Below are positions 25,169 to 36,191 of a DNA stretch of 64,000 nucleotides, piece after piece (position 1 is the stretch's first letter; each line of letters opens with the position of its first letter). The stretch is from AC-32 sp963763475 (GTDB taxonomy: Bacteria > Actinomycetota > Thermoleophilia > Gaiellales > Gaiellaceae). The DNA lies in NCBI GenBank assembly GCA_963763475.1, contig CAVXOR010000003.1:124001-188000 (forward strand), read 5' to 3'. Made by a program: the position numbers and the translations under genes. A model generated the notes under the pieces. It made no database searches. It was not told the DNA's origin and saw only the letters and a program-made list of their open reading frames with translations.

Positions 25169-26734
25169 GTGGCGACCGAGGCGGAATCGACCGAATCCAA
25201 GCTCAGGCGGCTCCAGGAGCTGCGCGAGGAGGCGCTGCATGCGGGCAGCGAGAAGGCGGTCGAGCGCCAGCGCTCTCAGGGAAAGCTCCTCGCGCGGGAG
25301 CGTGCCGAGAAATTGCTCGACCCGGGCTCGTTCGTCGAGCTCGACCGTTACGTGCGCCACCGGGAGGCCGAATTCGGAATGCGAGAGCGGCGGCCGTACG
25401 GCGACGCGGTCGTCACGGGCCACGGGACGATCTTCGGCCGGCGCGTCTTCGTCTTCTCGCAGGACTTCACCGTCTTCGGCGGCTCGCTGAGCGAGGTCTT
25501 CGCCGAGAAGATCTGCAAGGTGATGGACCTGGCCGTGAAGTTCGGCTGCCCGGTGATCGGGATCAACGACTCCGGCGGCGCGCGGATCCAGGAGGGCGTC
25601 GTGTCGCTTGCCGGCTATGCGGAGATCTTCTGGCGCAACGTCCAGTGCTCCGGGGTGATCCCGCAGATCAGCCTGGTCATGGGCCCCTGCGCGGGGGGCG
25701 CTGTCTACTCGCCGGCGATCACCGACTTCGTGCTGATGGTCGAGGGCAGCTCGTACATGTTCATCACCGGCCCCGACGTGGTGAAGACGGTGACCGGCGA
25801 GGAAGTGAGCTTCGAGGAGCTCGGCGGCGCCGCCACGCACGCGTCGAAGTCCGGGGTCGCCCAGTTCATCAGCCCGGACGAGGAAGCGTGCCTCGAGGAC
25901 GCGCGCTACCTGCTCTCGTTCCTGCCGCAGAACAACGTCGACCCGCCGCCGTACTCCGAGCCGTCAGACCCGGCCGGGCGCGAGGATGCCGAGCTCGACT
26001 CGCTGATCCCGGACGACCCGTCGAAGCCGTACGACATGAAGGACGTCGTGCGGCGCGTCGTCGACGACGGCGAGTTCATGGAGGTGCACGAGCGCTGGGC
26101 CGAGAACCTGATCTGCGGCTTCGCGCGCCTGAACGGCCACGCGGTCGGCGTCGTCGGCAACCAGCCGAGGGCACTCGCCGGAGTGCTGGACATCGACTCC
26201 TCTGTCAAGGGTGCGCGCTTCGTCCGGACCTGCGACGCCTTCAATATCCCGCTCGTCACCTTCGTCGACGTGCCGGGGTTCCTGCCCGGAACGGCACAGG
26301 AGTGGGGCGGGATCATCCGCCATGGCGCGAAGCTGCTCTACGCCTACGCGGAGGCGACGGTGCCCAAGCTCGCGGTGATCACGCGAAAGGCCTACGGCGG
26401 TGCGTACGACGTCATGAGCTCGAAGCACATCCGCGCCGACTTCAACTTCGCCTGGCCGACCGCGGAGGTCGCAGTGATGGGTCCCGAGGGCGCGGTCAAC
26501 ATCGTCTTCCGCGGCGAGCTCGAAGACTCTGGCGACCCGGAGGTGCGGCGCGCCGAGCTGATCGACGACTACCGCGAGCGCTTCGCCAACCCCTACGTCG
26601 CCGCCGAGCGCGGCTACGTGGACGAGGTGATCGAGCCACGCCGGACGCGGCCGGCGCTCGCCGACGCACTCGAGACGGCGCTCACCAAGCGCGAGCGCCG
26701 ACCGGCGCGTAAGCACGGGAACATCCCGCTTTAG
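25169..26734 (+). CDS. Acyl-CoA carboxylase beta subunit (propionyl-CoA type)
   Basis: The carboxyltransferase half of a biotin-dependent acyl-CoA carboxylase. The 521-residue product has the two crotonase-like domains. The N-terminal oxyanion hole is INDSGGARIQEGV followed by MGPCAGGAVYSPA. The C-terminal one is FVDVPGFLPGTAQE followed by TRKAYGGAYDVMSSKH. Length and motifs fit PccB/AccD-type subunits. The biotin-carrying alpha subunit is 3.9 kb downstream, next to an epsilon-like small protein. Its stop abuts the stop of the convergent GGDEF/HD-GYP gene. Confidence 0.93.
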   Translation: MATEAESTESKLRRLQELREEALHAGSEKAVERQRSQGKLLARERAEKLLDPGSFVELDRYVRHREAEFGMRERRPYGDAVVTGHGTIFGRRVFVFSQDFTVFGGSLSEVFAEKICKVMDLAVKFGCPVIGINDSGGARIQEGVVSLAGYAEIFWRNVQCSGVIPQISLVMGPCAGGAVYSPAITDFVLMVEGSSYMFITGPDVVKTVTGEEVSFEELGGAATHASKSGVAQFISPDEEACLEDARYLLSFLPQNNVDPPPYSEPSDPAGREDAELDSLIPDDPSKPYDMKDVVRRVVDDGEFMEVHERWAENLICGFARLNGHAVGVVGNQPRALAGVLDIDSSVKGARFVRTCDAFNIPLVTFVDVPGFLPGTAQEWGGIIRHGAKLLYAYAEATVPKLAVITRKAYGGAYDVMSSKHIRADFNFAWPTAEVAVMGPEGAVNIVFRGELEDSGDPEVRRAELIDDYRERFANPYVAAERGYVDEVIEPRRTRPALADALETALTKRERRPARKHGNIPL

Positions 26735-28546
26735 CTACGAAGCGACCGCAGCAACGCGGTGGGGTTCCTCGGTCGCTGCCAGCTCGTCGGCCATCGCGTC
26801 CACGATCTCAGGGTCGAACTGCGTTCCGGCACACCGCTGCAGCTCGGCAATCGCCTGCTCGGGGAGCACCCGGCGCCGGTAGACGCGCTCGGAGGTCATC
26901 GCGTCGTACGCATCCGCGACGAAGATGATCCGTGCCCCGAGGGGGATCTGGTCGCCGGGCAGCCCGTCCGGGTAGCCGCTCCCGTCCCAGCGCTCGTGGT
27001 GGTGAAGTACCCACTCGGCGACGGGATCCACGCCGAGGCTCTCGAGCATCCGGAACCCGATCTGCGGGTGACGCTCGAGCACCATCCGCTCGGGCTCCGT
27101 CAGCGGCCCCGGCTTGCGGAGGATCTCCTCCGGAATGGCGAGCTTCCCGAGATCGTGCAGGCTGGCCGCAAGCCGTGTCAGCTCGACCTCCTCGTCGGGA
27201 AGCCCAAGGCGCCGGGCCATGCGCGCGGCGAGCTCGGCGACGCGCTGCGAGTGGCTGCCGGTATAGACGTCGCGGGCGTCGACAGCGCGGGCGAGGCTTG
27301 CCGCCGCACTGAAACGGGCAGCCCGGTCGGGCCCGCTTGCCAGGCGCTTCAGCTCCGCGAGCTCGATCACGTCCGGCCTGTAGGACCGGACCCGGTTCTT
27401 GCCGTACTCCTTGGCCCAGTAGAGCGCGCTGTCGGCCAGGCGGATCAGCTCGTCGCGGTCGCCGGCGTGCGCGGGCGAGGTGGCCACCCCGACGCTGACC
27501 GTGACCGAACCGAGCTGCTCGAGCTCGAGCGCGGCGATCCGCTCCACGACGGACTCCGCGGCGGTCAGTGCGTTGCCCTCGTCGTAGCCGGGCAGCAGCA
27601 GCGCGAACTCGTCACCGCCGAGCCGGAAGGCCTCTCCGGTCTGACGCAGGCGCGAGGCGAGCCGCGAGAGGACGCGGTCGCCGGCCGGGTGGCCGAAGCG
27701 GTCGTTGATCCGCTTGAAGTCGTCGACGTCGACGAGACAGAGGGTGAGCGGGAGACGCTTCTCCTGAGCGTGCCGCAGTTCCCGCTCGAGCCGTTCGTGG
27801 AAGTGCCGGTGGTTGCCGAGGCCGGTCAGCGGGTCGGTCAACGCGAGCCGCATCGCGCGCAGCGCCCCGACGATCGCGCGCTGGTAGAGCTGGATCGCGA
27901 GCAGCGGCCCGACGAGCGCGACCGAGAGGAACGGCGAGCGCTCCCAGAGCACGACGAGCATCAGCGCCGCGGAGGCCATCAGCGAGAAGGGGACGATCGT
28001 GACACGGATGTTCGTGCGAGCCAGCGAGAAGAGCGACCGGCGCGCGCTAACCGCGACGATCGCGGTGATCAGGATCAAATTGACGGCGTACTGCGCAGAA
28101 GCGGCCGCGCCGACCCGGGCGAGCACTCCACCTGCGCCGTCTCCGTGCAGCGGCGAAGAGACGGCTCCTGCGGCTGTCGCGGCGAGCGCGACGACCGAGA
28201 CGTTGTACGCGATGCGCACGGGAGGACGCTGCTCGAGCACCTGCGTGATCGCGGGCGCGAGGCACACGACGTACAGGCCAGCGGCCCAGCCGAAGAGCAC
28301 GATCGACGCAACTCCGAAGACGAAGGAAAGCGAGACCCCGCCGGTGTCGATCCCCTCGACCGGGACGGGGAAGCGGTCGGCGAGCGTGGAAGCGGCAAGC
28401 AGCGCCGCGAGCCCGACCAGGGTCGTCGTCTTGTGCGGCGTGACTGCGAACGAAAGGACGGCTGCGCACGCCACGCCGAGGCCGGCGGCACAGACCGGGG
28501 CGATGACAGCAAGGACGCGCGTCGGCGGCAGGACGCGGTGTGTCAT
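26735..28546 (-). CDS. Membrane GGDEF and HD-GYP signalling protein
   Basis: A 603-residue protein with an N-terminal region of several membrane helices (about residues 10-240), a GGDEF domain (LTDPLTGLGNHRHFHERL, active site RLGGDEFALLLP), and an HD-GYP domain (YTGSHSQRVAELA, ASLHDLGKLAIPEEIL, HHHERWDGSGYPDGLPG). It may make or bind c-di-GMP with the GGDEF part and hydrolyse it with the HD-GYP part. The start is chosen at ATG 28546, after AAGGAAG, rather than an in-frame ATG 48 bases upstream. A 35-codon membrane peptide gene ends 7 bases before it. Confidence 0.9.
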   Translation of the reverse strand: MTHRVLPPTRVLAVIAPVCAAGLGVACAAVLSFAVTPHKTTTLVGLAALLAASTLADRFPVPVEGIDTGGVSLSFVFGVASIVLFGWAAGLYVVCLAPAITQVLEQRPPVRIAYNVSVVALAATAAGAVSSPLHGDGAGGVLARVGAAASAQYAVNLILITAIVAVSARRSLFSLARTNIRVTIVPFSLMASAALMLVVLWERSPFLSVALVGPLLAIQLYQRAIVGALRAMRLALTDPLTGLGNHRHFHERLERELRHAQEKRLPLTLCLVDVDDFKRINDRFGHPAGDRVLSRLASRLRQTGEAFRLGGDEFALLLPGYDEGNALTAAESVVERIAALELEQLGSVTVSVGVATSPAHAGDRDELIRLADSALYWAKEYGKNRVRSYRPDVIELAELKRLASGPDRAARFSAAASLARAVDARDVYTGSHSQRVAELAARMARRLGLPDEEVELTRLAASLHDLGKLAIPEEILRKPGPLTEPERMVLERHPQIGFRMLESLGVDPVAEWVLHHHERWDGSGYPDGLPGDQIPLGARIIFVADAYDAMTSERVYRRRVLPEQAIAELQRCAGTQFDPEIVDAMADELAATEEPHRVAAVAS

Positions 28547-28553
28547 GGCTTCC

Positions 28554-28661
28554 TTACCAGTAAAGGTTGTAGGTGAGCTCTTCGGCCAGGCCACCGAACG
28601 CGATCAACACGAGCGCGAGGACGGCGACCAGGGCGACGAGTCGCGGGCTCCAGTGCAGCAA
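28554..28661 (-). CDS. Small single-pass membrane protein (35 residues)
   Basis: The minus strand reads a TTG start at 28661, preceded by GGGAGG with 6-nt spacing, and a TAA at 28554-28556. The peptide is a short basic segment (LHWSPR), one hydrophobic helix of about 20 residues (LVALVAVLALVLIAFGG) and an acidic-aromatic tail ending EELTYNLYW. It lies 7 bases upstream of the GGDEF/HD-GYP gene, so the two are probably co-transcribed. Function is unknown; a regulator or partner of the downstream membrane protein is only a guess. Confidence 0.65.
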   Translation of the reverse strand: MLHWSPRLVALVAVLALVLIAFGGLAEELTYNLYW

Positions 28662-28725
28662 CGTCAACCTCCCTGGGAAGCTTGCAGGACGCCGACTAGT
28701 CTCGATCCTCGTGCGCCCCGTGACA

Positions 28726-28741
28726 TCACCCGGAAGGGTGA
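28726..28741 (-). terminator. Short hairpin after the NlpC/P60 gene
   Basis: TCACCC-GGAA-GGGTGA is a perfect 6-bp stem with a 4-base loop, 24 bases beyond the NlpC/P60 stop. No T-tract follows on the minus strand, so it could be a processing or pausing hairpin rather than an intrinsic terminator. Confidence 0.3.
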
Positions 28742-28764
28742 ACCTCCATTTGGGTCAATTCGGG

Positions 28765-29832
28765 CTAGCGAGCGGCGATCAGGCCGGCTTCGGCCAGCGG
28801 CCGGCGGCCCCAGGCGAATTCCTGGCGATACCAACCGGTGAGTGGCGTGACGGCAACGCCCTGACCGGAGGAATGGATCATCCAGCCGCCGCCCAGGTAG
28901 ATCCCCGTGTGGCCGATCGAGGCCGGCTTGGAGCGCGGGCCGGAGGGGCCGAAGAACAGCACGTCGCCGGGAGCGAGCTTGGCGAAGGCGATTCGTTTCG
29001 CGGGCGGCACCTCGCCGCTCAGCTGGTACGTCGTCCGCCCCTTGAGGGTCGAGGCGAGCGCCGCGCCGCCGGGGTAGGCCTGCAGCTTGTAGACGCGCCA
29101 GACGAACCCCGAGCAGTCGAAGCCGCCGTGGGCCTGGACGTGGAACGGGGACTCCTGCTTCTCGCTCGTGCCGCCCCAGACGTACGGGAAGCCGATGAAG
29201 CGGACGGCGGTGTTCAGCACCTTCGTCTGCCAGGCGCCCAGGGTGGGCAGCTCGAACGTCGCTGCCGCGTCCTCCACGGATTGCGTCTCCCAGCCCTTGA
29301 AGCGCAAGATGTGTGCGATCGAATAGGCAGTCTCCGCACGGGTGACCGGCTCGCTGGGCAGGAGCTCGAGGTCGTCGTGAGCCGCAGGGTGGTTCGTGCG
29401 CAGGCCGAGCAGGCGCGCGACCGTCTCCGTCCCGAAGCGGGAGGGCGTCGCCAGGCCGGCCGCCTGAGCTCCCGTGTTGAAGGCGGCGGCGGGGTCGGTG
29501 AGACCGAGCGCGCGGACGAGGCGCGCGTCGAGCTGGGCCACGGTGACCGTCGCGCCGGGGTCGGCGACCGCGGCGGCCGGGCGCTTGGTCAGGCCCGCGA
29601 CGACCGCGGCGAGCTCACCCTGCGTGAGTGTGTCCTCGGCGCGGAAGGCTGCGACCGACTTGGCCATCAGCCCGCGCTTGACCACGTAGCGAATCTCGGG
29701 CTGGGCCCACGAGACCGTGGCGTGGCTACCGCTTGAGCGGCGGGCGTTCCCGCCGTCGCCGATGCGTCCGGCGATGGCCGAAGGCGTGGCCAGGAGCGCG
29801 CAGCAGCCGATGATGGTGAGGAGGCGGCTCAT
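28765..29832 (-). CDS. Secreted NlpC/P60 cell-wall hydrolase
   Basis: A 355-residue exported peptidase that should cut peptidoglycan stem peptides. A signal peptide (LLTIIGCCALLATPSAIA, 4-21) is followed by SLH-like helical repeats (VTRAETAYSIAHILRFKG) and a C-terminal NlpC/P60 domain with catalytic Cys in GGFDCSGFV, His in IGHTGIYLGG and the third polar residue in WMIHSSG. The SLH-like repeats suggest surface attachment. It is divergent from a small carboxylase-associated gene. Confidence 0.9.
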   Translation of the reverse strand: MSRLLTIIGCCALLATPSAIAGRIGDGGNARRSSGSHATVSWAQPEIRYVVKRGLMAKSVAAFRAEDTLTQGELAAVVAGLTKRPAAAVADPGATVTVAQLDARLVRALGLTDPAAAFNTGAQAAGLATPSRFGTETVARLLGLRTNHPAAHDDLELLPSEPVTRAETAYSIAHILRFKGWETQSVEDAAATFELPTLGAWQTKVLNTAVRFIGFPYVWGGTSEKQESPFHVQAHGGFDCSGFVWRVYKLQAYPGGAALASTLKGRTTYQLSGEVPPAKRIAFAKLAPGDVLFFGPSGPRSKPASIGHTGIYLGGGWMIHSSGQGVAVTPLTGWYRQEFAWGRRPLAEAGLIAAR

Positions 29833-29867
29833 CCATGGTTCGTATCGTCCGGGCGCCGCCGCACCTT

Positions 29868-29873
29868 TAGGCT
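29868..29873 (+). promoter_or_regulatory. -10 box of leaderless small-protein transcript
   Basis: TAGGCT lies 6 nt before the GTG at 29880, the same arrangement as radA. Confidence 0.4.
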
Positions 29874-29879
29874 GCTGGC

Positions 29880-30080
29880 GTGGACGTGCGGATCACACCT
29901 GAGCCCGAGGATCGGGACGCCGTGCTGGCGGCCGTCCGGGCGCTGCTCTCGCACGACTCGCTGCCGCCCGCGTACCGCAGCGGCTGGCGCCTACGCGGAA
30001 TCCTCGAGAACGTGGGCGAGTACGAAGATCAGGACGACGCGGGCCTGCCGCGTAGCAGTCCGGGCGCGACTCGGGCGTAG
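29880..30080 (+). CDS. Small protein resembling acyl-CoA carboxylase epsilon subunit
   Basis: A 66-residue product: MDVRITPEPEDRDAVLAAV, a helical stretch, then a Trp/Arg motif SGWRLRGILENVG. Actinobacterial AccE/PccE epsilon subunits have this pattern: a short beta strand, PxPEE, a helix and a conserved tryptophan. The carboxylase alpha gene is 0.5 kb downstream and the beta gene 3.1 kb upstream. The last 52 bases overlap the convergent pgsA 3' end, so the true C-terminus should be checked. Identity as epsilon is an inference. Confidence 0.55.
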   Translation: MDVRITPEPEDRDAVLAAVRALLSHDSLPPAYRSGWRLRGILENVGEYEDQDDAGLPRSSPGATRA

Positions 30081-30574
30081 TCGAGCCCCGAGAGCCACGT
30101 CAGCGCGAGCGCGACCAGCAGCGCCCACCACGCGACCTGGTCGTCCCACGCCCCGGCCGCCGCGAACCCGCCGACCGCGGCTGCGGTCGCCTGCGACCAG
30201 GTCTTCAGCTTGCCGAGGTCGCGCGCGTGCATGACCACTCCCCGCTCGAGTGCCGCCAGCCGCAGCCCCGAGACGAGGAACTCGCGCGCGACGATCAGCG
30301 CCACCATCCAGCCGGGGAAGATGCCGTCGCCGATGAGGACGATCAGGACCGTCAGCACGAGCACCTTGTCCGCGACCGGGTCGAGCAGCGAGCCGAGCGG
30401 GGAGGAGTAGCCGTACCGGCGCGCGACGCGCCCATCGAAGAAGTCGGTCGTCATCGCAGCGATGAAGGCCCCGGTCGCCCACCAGTAGTGGTTGTCGAAG
30501 TCCGCGACGAACAGGACGATCACGACCGGAACCGCCAGGATGCGCGCGAGCGTCAACTGATCCGCGAGGCTCAT
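30029..30574 (-). CDS. pgsA: CDP-diacylglycerol-glycerol-3-phosphate 3-phosphatidyltransferase
   Basis: This enzyme makes phosphatidylglycerol phosphate, the first committed step to PG and cardiolipin. From ATG 30574 the product has 181 residues and several membrane helices. The CDP-alcohol phosphotransferase motif is complete: DFFDGRVARRYGYSSPLGSLLDPVADK (D-G-x2-A-R-x8-G-x3-D-x3-D). MSLADQLTLARILAVPVVI is a typical start. A minus-strand TATTCT box (30588-30583) is 8 nt upstream, so the transcript is probably leaderless. Confidence 0.92.
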   Translation of the reverse strand: MSLADQLTLARILAVPVVIVLFVADFDNHYWWATGAFIAAMTTDFFDGRVARRYGYSSPLGSLLDPVADKVLVLTVLIVLIGDGIFPGWMVALIVAREFLVSGLRLAALERGVVMHARDLGKLKTWSQATAAAVGGFAAAGAWDDQVAWWALLVALALTWLSGLDYARVAPGLLRGRPASS

Positions 30575-30582
30575 GCGTAGGG

Positions 30583-30588
30583 AGAATA
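30583..30588 (-). promoter_or_regulatory. -10 box of leaderless pgsA transcript
   Basis: TATTCT on the minus strand lies 8 nt from the pgsA ATG. The divergent carboxylase start at 30597 is only 8 bases beyond, so the two promoters must overlap. Confidence 0.4.
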
Positions 30589-30596
30589 CGCGGGCG

Positions 30597-32363
<1,767 letters not shown>

Positions 32364-32373
32364 GCGGAAGCGG

Positions 32374-34895
32374 CTAGCCGCAGGTCAGGCGTGCGTTTGC
32401 CCAGTCAGCGTGGTCGTAGTCCACGTTGTCGCCCCCGTTTGTGACTACGAGGCGAAGCTCGTTTTTCCCGGTCACGTCGAGGTCGAGCGGCGCGGTCAGA
32501 CTGTTCCCCAACATCAATCCGCTGTCGTAGGCCTTGACTCCGTCGAGGTAGACCTGGAAGACGACGCTGCCGTTGGGGCCGACCTCGTCGTCGACGCCGA
32601 CCGAGGCCTGGAAGCGCGTGCAGCCCCCGATTGCGTAGCGCACGTCGGAGGCCGCGTGACCGCCAAGTCCCTTGGCGAAGGTGACGCCGTTGAGGGTGAT
32701 GGTATGGCCGTCTCCCTGTGCCTTCTCCCCGTTCGAGAGGTCACGCTCGACCGGCCCCCAGCCGTTCGTCATCGACGTCCAGCTGAGATCGCTCAGATAA
32801 GGGCTCGTCGGCGGCGAAGGACTGCCGCACGTGACCGCCGCCCCGGCCCAGTCGCCGTGGTCGTAGTCCATGTTGTCACCGCCGTTGGTGATCACCAGGC
32901 GCAGCGCGCTCTTCCCTGTCGTGTCGAGGTCAACCGTCTTCGTCGTCGTCGCGCCCGTCATCAAACCGCTGTCGTAGGCGCTGACTCCGTCGAGGTAGAC
33001 CTGGAAGACGACGCTGCCGTTGGGGCCGACCTCGTCGTCGACGCCGACCGAGGCCTGGAAGCGCGTGCAGCCCCCGATTGCGTAGCGCACGTCGGAGGCC
33101 GCGTGACCGCCAAGTCCCTTGGCGAAGGTGACGCCGTTGAGGGTGATGGTATGGCCGTCTCCCTGTGCCTTCTCCCCGTTCGAGAGGTCACGCTCGACCG
33201 GCCCCCAGCCGTTGGTCATCGACGTCCAGGTCAGGTCGCTCAAGTACCTGCTGGAGGGCGGCGGTGGCGGTGGCGGTGGGGTGGAGGTGGAGGTGGAGGT
33301 GGAGGAGGAGGAGGAGGTGGTGGCGGTGGCGGTGGCGGTGGCGAGCCGCCGCAGGTCACGCGCGCCAGGGCCCAGTCGCCGTGGTCGTAGTTGACCCCGT
33401 CGCCGCCATTGGTGATCACCAGCCGCAGCTCGTTCTTGCCGGTCGTGTCGAGGTCGACGTCGTTGGTCGCGCTGGCGCCGGTCATCAGGCCGCTGTCGTA
33501 GGCCTTGACGCCGTCGAGGAACACCTGGAAGACGATCGAGCCGGCCCAGCTCACTTCTTCATCGTCGACCCCGACCGAGGCCTGGAAGCGCGTACAGCCG
33601 CCGATCGCGTAGCGCACCTCTGAGCTGGCATGGCCGCCGAGCCCCTTGGCGTAGGCCTGCCCGTTGAGGGTGAGCGGCTGGCCGTCTCCCTGTGCCTTCT
33701 CGCCGTTCGAGAGGTCACGCTCGACCGGCCCCCAGCCGTTCGTCATCGAGGTCCAGGTCAGGTCGCTGAGGTAGGAGCTGCCGCTCGCCAGCCCCGGAGC
33801 AGAGGGCACGACGAGGCGCGATCGCCAGAAGAGCTCCTCCTTCTTGACCCAGGCGCGAGTCATCCCGCAGGTCCCGTCGCCACCGGCGCCACAGCGAAGC
33901 TGGCTGGCGTAGCTGGCGATCACCTTCCACTTCAGGTTCGTGGCCTCGTTCGGGTCCTGCATCGCCGCCGGGGTGGGATCGACCTCGTCGGGAGCGCCCC
34001 ACGAGCCCCAGTTGGTGCCGTTCGCGTTCGCACAGCGCGGGTACGGCGGGGCGGTCAGCGACAGGCCCGGGGCGAACCGCGCCAGCGGATCACCGCCTAC
34101 CGAGGCCAGCGAGGGGTTCGGCCACTCGTCGATCGTGCAGCCGAGCGACGGCACTCCCTCGGGCCAGATCAGCGCCTCGTGCATGGTCGCTGCCAGGCCG
34201 CTCCGCCGCACGGCGTCCCAGGCCTGCTTGGAGACGGTGGCGTGGTCGGGGTGCGAGTCGATCTCGCTGAGTGTGTAGACGTCGGTTGGGCGCGTGAGCG
34301 CCAGCAGGCTGTCCAGGTCCGCCTTCAGGCCGGCCGCGGTCAGTGACGAGTGGCGGCCGCTCAGCTCGTAGCGCAAATCGCCGTTGCAGGTGCTGGTGAG
34401 CCCGTCGCCGTCCTCGCCGTAGGTATGTCCCAGGCCGGTGTTGTCGCTGCCGCTGCCGGCCGCGATCGCGTTCATCTGCAGATTCGGATAGCCGAGGAAG
34501 AAGATGTCGCTGGTAGTGGGATCCTGCGTCCGCGTTAGACCGAGGAGGCCCATCCCGGCAACCGTCTCACTCTCGCGCCTCAGGCCGAGCTTGGCGGTCG
34601 TCGCCGGGTTACCGGCAGCGGCACCGCAGTAGCCCGTCTCCGAGCCCGAGACGACGTAGTCGCCATTCGTGACGACGGCCACGTAAACCCGTCTCCCGGA
34701 CGCCCGGGCATTGGCGATCACGCCGGACATCGTGAGCGCCTCGTCGTCGGGGTGCGCCACCACGACCAGCAGCGGGCCGACATCGGCCGCCCCCATATCG
34801 GCGGCCCCGACGAGCAGCACCAGCAACCCGCTGATCAGGACCAGCAGAAACACCGCAGTCTTCCGACCGATGCCGGTCGGGCGCCACATCCCCAT
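32374..34895 (-). CDS. Secreted PIG-L deacetylase with three NPCBM modules, apparent frameshift
   Basis: An N-terminal membrane helix is followed by a PIG-L-type, zinc-dependent N-acetylglucosamine deacetylase domain (VVVAHPDDEALT; second ligand IDSHPDHATV). Then come one NPCBM-like carbohydrate-binding module, a polyproline linker, and two more modules. The frame breaks at the C4 run in the linker (plus 33278-33281). Adding one base gives an uninterrupted 840-residue protein. As written, translation stops shortly after the linker, at 33240. The start ATG 34895 follows AGGGGAG by 6 nt. Surface glycan modification is likely. Confidence 0.75.
32535..33213. repeat. Direct duplication of an NPCBM module
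   Basis: Bases 32535-32766 and 32982-33213 read as identical 232-bp copies, 447 bases (149 codons) apart. They encode the last two NPCBM modules of the PIG-L protein. The third copy, at about 33.4-33.77 kb, is clearly more diverged, so the last two arose or were homogenised recently. Confidence 0.85.
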
Positions 34896-35033
34896 AGCCA
34901 TCTCCCCTGGTACCTCCACCCCGCCCGTGCTGGTTGGCCGCAGTCGCCCCTCGTTGTCCACCTATGTCCTAGCACCGCGATCTACCCCACGCAAGCCTCG
35001 ACCGTCCAAGTCTGGAGTCGGGTTCGCGCTCGC

Positions 35034-35039
35034 TAGAGT
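35034..35039 (+). promoter_or_regulatory. -10 box of leaderless sucC transcript
   Basis: TAGAGT lies 9 nt before the GTG start of sucC. Confidence 0.4.
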
Positions 35040-35048
35040 CCGGCCGGC

Positions 35049-36191
35049 GTGGACCTCTACGAGTACCAGGGCAAGGAACTCTTCCGGCGCTTCGGGATCC
35101 CAACCTCGGAGGGCCGGCTGGCGGCGACCCCGCAAGAGGCCCGCGCCGCCGCCGAGGAGCTCGCCGGCCAGGTCGTCGTCAAGGCACAGGTCCTGACCGG
35201 GGGCCGCGGCAAGGCCGGCGGGATCAAGCTCGCCGACGATCCCGAAGACGCCGAGCGCAAGGCGGAAGAGATCCTCGGCCTCGACATCAACGGCCACGTC
35301 GTGCGCAAGCTCTGGATCGAGCAGGCCTCGGAGATCGCCACGGAGTACTACCTCTCGGTCACCTTCGACCGGGGCACCAAGCAGTCGCTGTTCATGCTCA
35401 CGACCGAGGGCGGGATCGAGATCGAGGAGGTCGCCGAGAAGAACCCGGACGCGCTCGCGCGCCTGCACGTCGATCCGCTCGAGGGCTACCAGCCCTACCA
35501 GGCGCGCCGCCTGATCTACGGCGCCGGGATCGACGACCCGAACGAGCAGAAGCAGCTGCTCGACATCATCGGGAAGCTCTACCGCTGCTTCGTCGAGAGC
35601 GACGCGATGCTGTGCGAGATCAATCCGCTGATCGTCACGCCCGAGGGCGAGATCCGTGCGCTCGACTCGAAGTTCACGGTCGACGACAACGCGCTTTATA
35701 AGCATCCCGACGTGGCCGAGATGCGCGACGTCGACGCCTACCCGCCCGAGGAGCGCGCCGCCCGGGAGAAGGGCGTGACCTACGTGAAGCTCGACGGCGA
35801 GGTCGGGATCCTCGGCAACGGCGCCGGCCTCGTGATGTCGACGCTGGACGTGATCGCGCTCGCCGGCGGCCGGCCCGCGAACTTCTGCGACCTCGGCGGC
35901 GGCGGCGACGCGCAGGGCGTGGTCGACGCGCTCGAAGTGATCTCAGCCGACCAGCAGGTGCGCTCGATCCTGTTCAACATCTTCGCCGGGATCACCCGCT
36001 GCGACGTGGTGGCGCGCGGGATCCTGCAGGCGCTCTCCCAGATCGAGATCTCGCACCCGATCGTCGTGCGCTTCGACGGCACGAACGCCGAGGAGGGACG
36101 CGAGATCCTGGCCGAGGCCGCCCCGCCGAACCTGCATGTCGAGTCGACCATGCTCGACGCCGCTCGCCGGGCCGTGGAGCTGGCCGCATGA
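35049..36191 (+). CDS. sucC: Succinyl-CoA ligase beta subunit
   Basis: Succinyl-CoA ligase couples succinyl-CoA cleavage to ATP or GTP formation in the TCA cycle. The 380-residue beta subunit has the ATP-grasp start DLYEYQGKELFRRFGIP, VVVKAQVLTGGRGKAGGIKLA, CEINPLIVTPEGEIRALDSKF, and the C-terminal NFCDLGGGGDAQGVVDALE followed by NIFAGITRCDVVARGI. It begins at GTG 35049. It overlaps the methyltransferase gene by ATGA; sucD follows that gene. Confidence 0.96.
   Translation: MDLYEYQGKELFRRFGIPTSEGRLAATPQEARAAAEELAGQVVVKAQVLTGGRGKAGGIKLADDPEDAERKAEEILGLDINGHVVRKLWIEQASEIATEYYLSVTFDRGTKQSLFMLTTEGGIEIEEVAEKNPDALARLHVDPLEGYQPYQARRLIYGAGIDDPNEQKQLLDIIGKLYRCFVESDAMLCEINPLIVTPEGEIRALDSKFTVDDNALYKHPDVAEMRDVDAYPPEERAAREKGVTYVKLDGEVGILGNGAGLVMSTLDVIALAGGRPANFCDLGGGGDAQGVVDALEVISADQQVRSILFNIFAGITRCDVVARGILQALSQIEISHPIVVRFDGTNAEEGREILAEAAPPNLHVESTMLDAARRAVELAA

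Noticed and set aside
24811..26712. A 633-codon plus-strand frame overlapping the carboxylase beta gene.
   Set aside because: Its product is Arg/Ala/Gly-rich, as expected for a shadow frame in high-GC DNA. The other frame encodes an intact carboxyltransferase.
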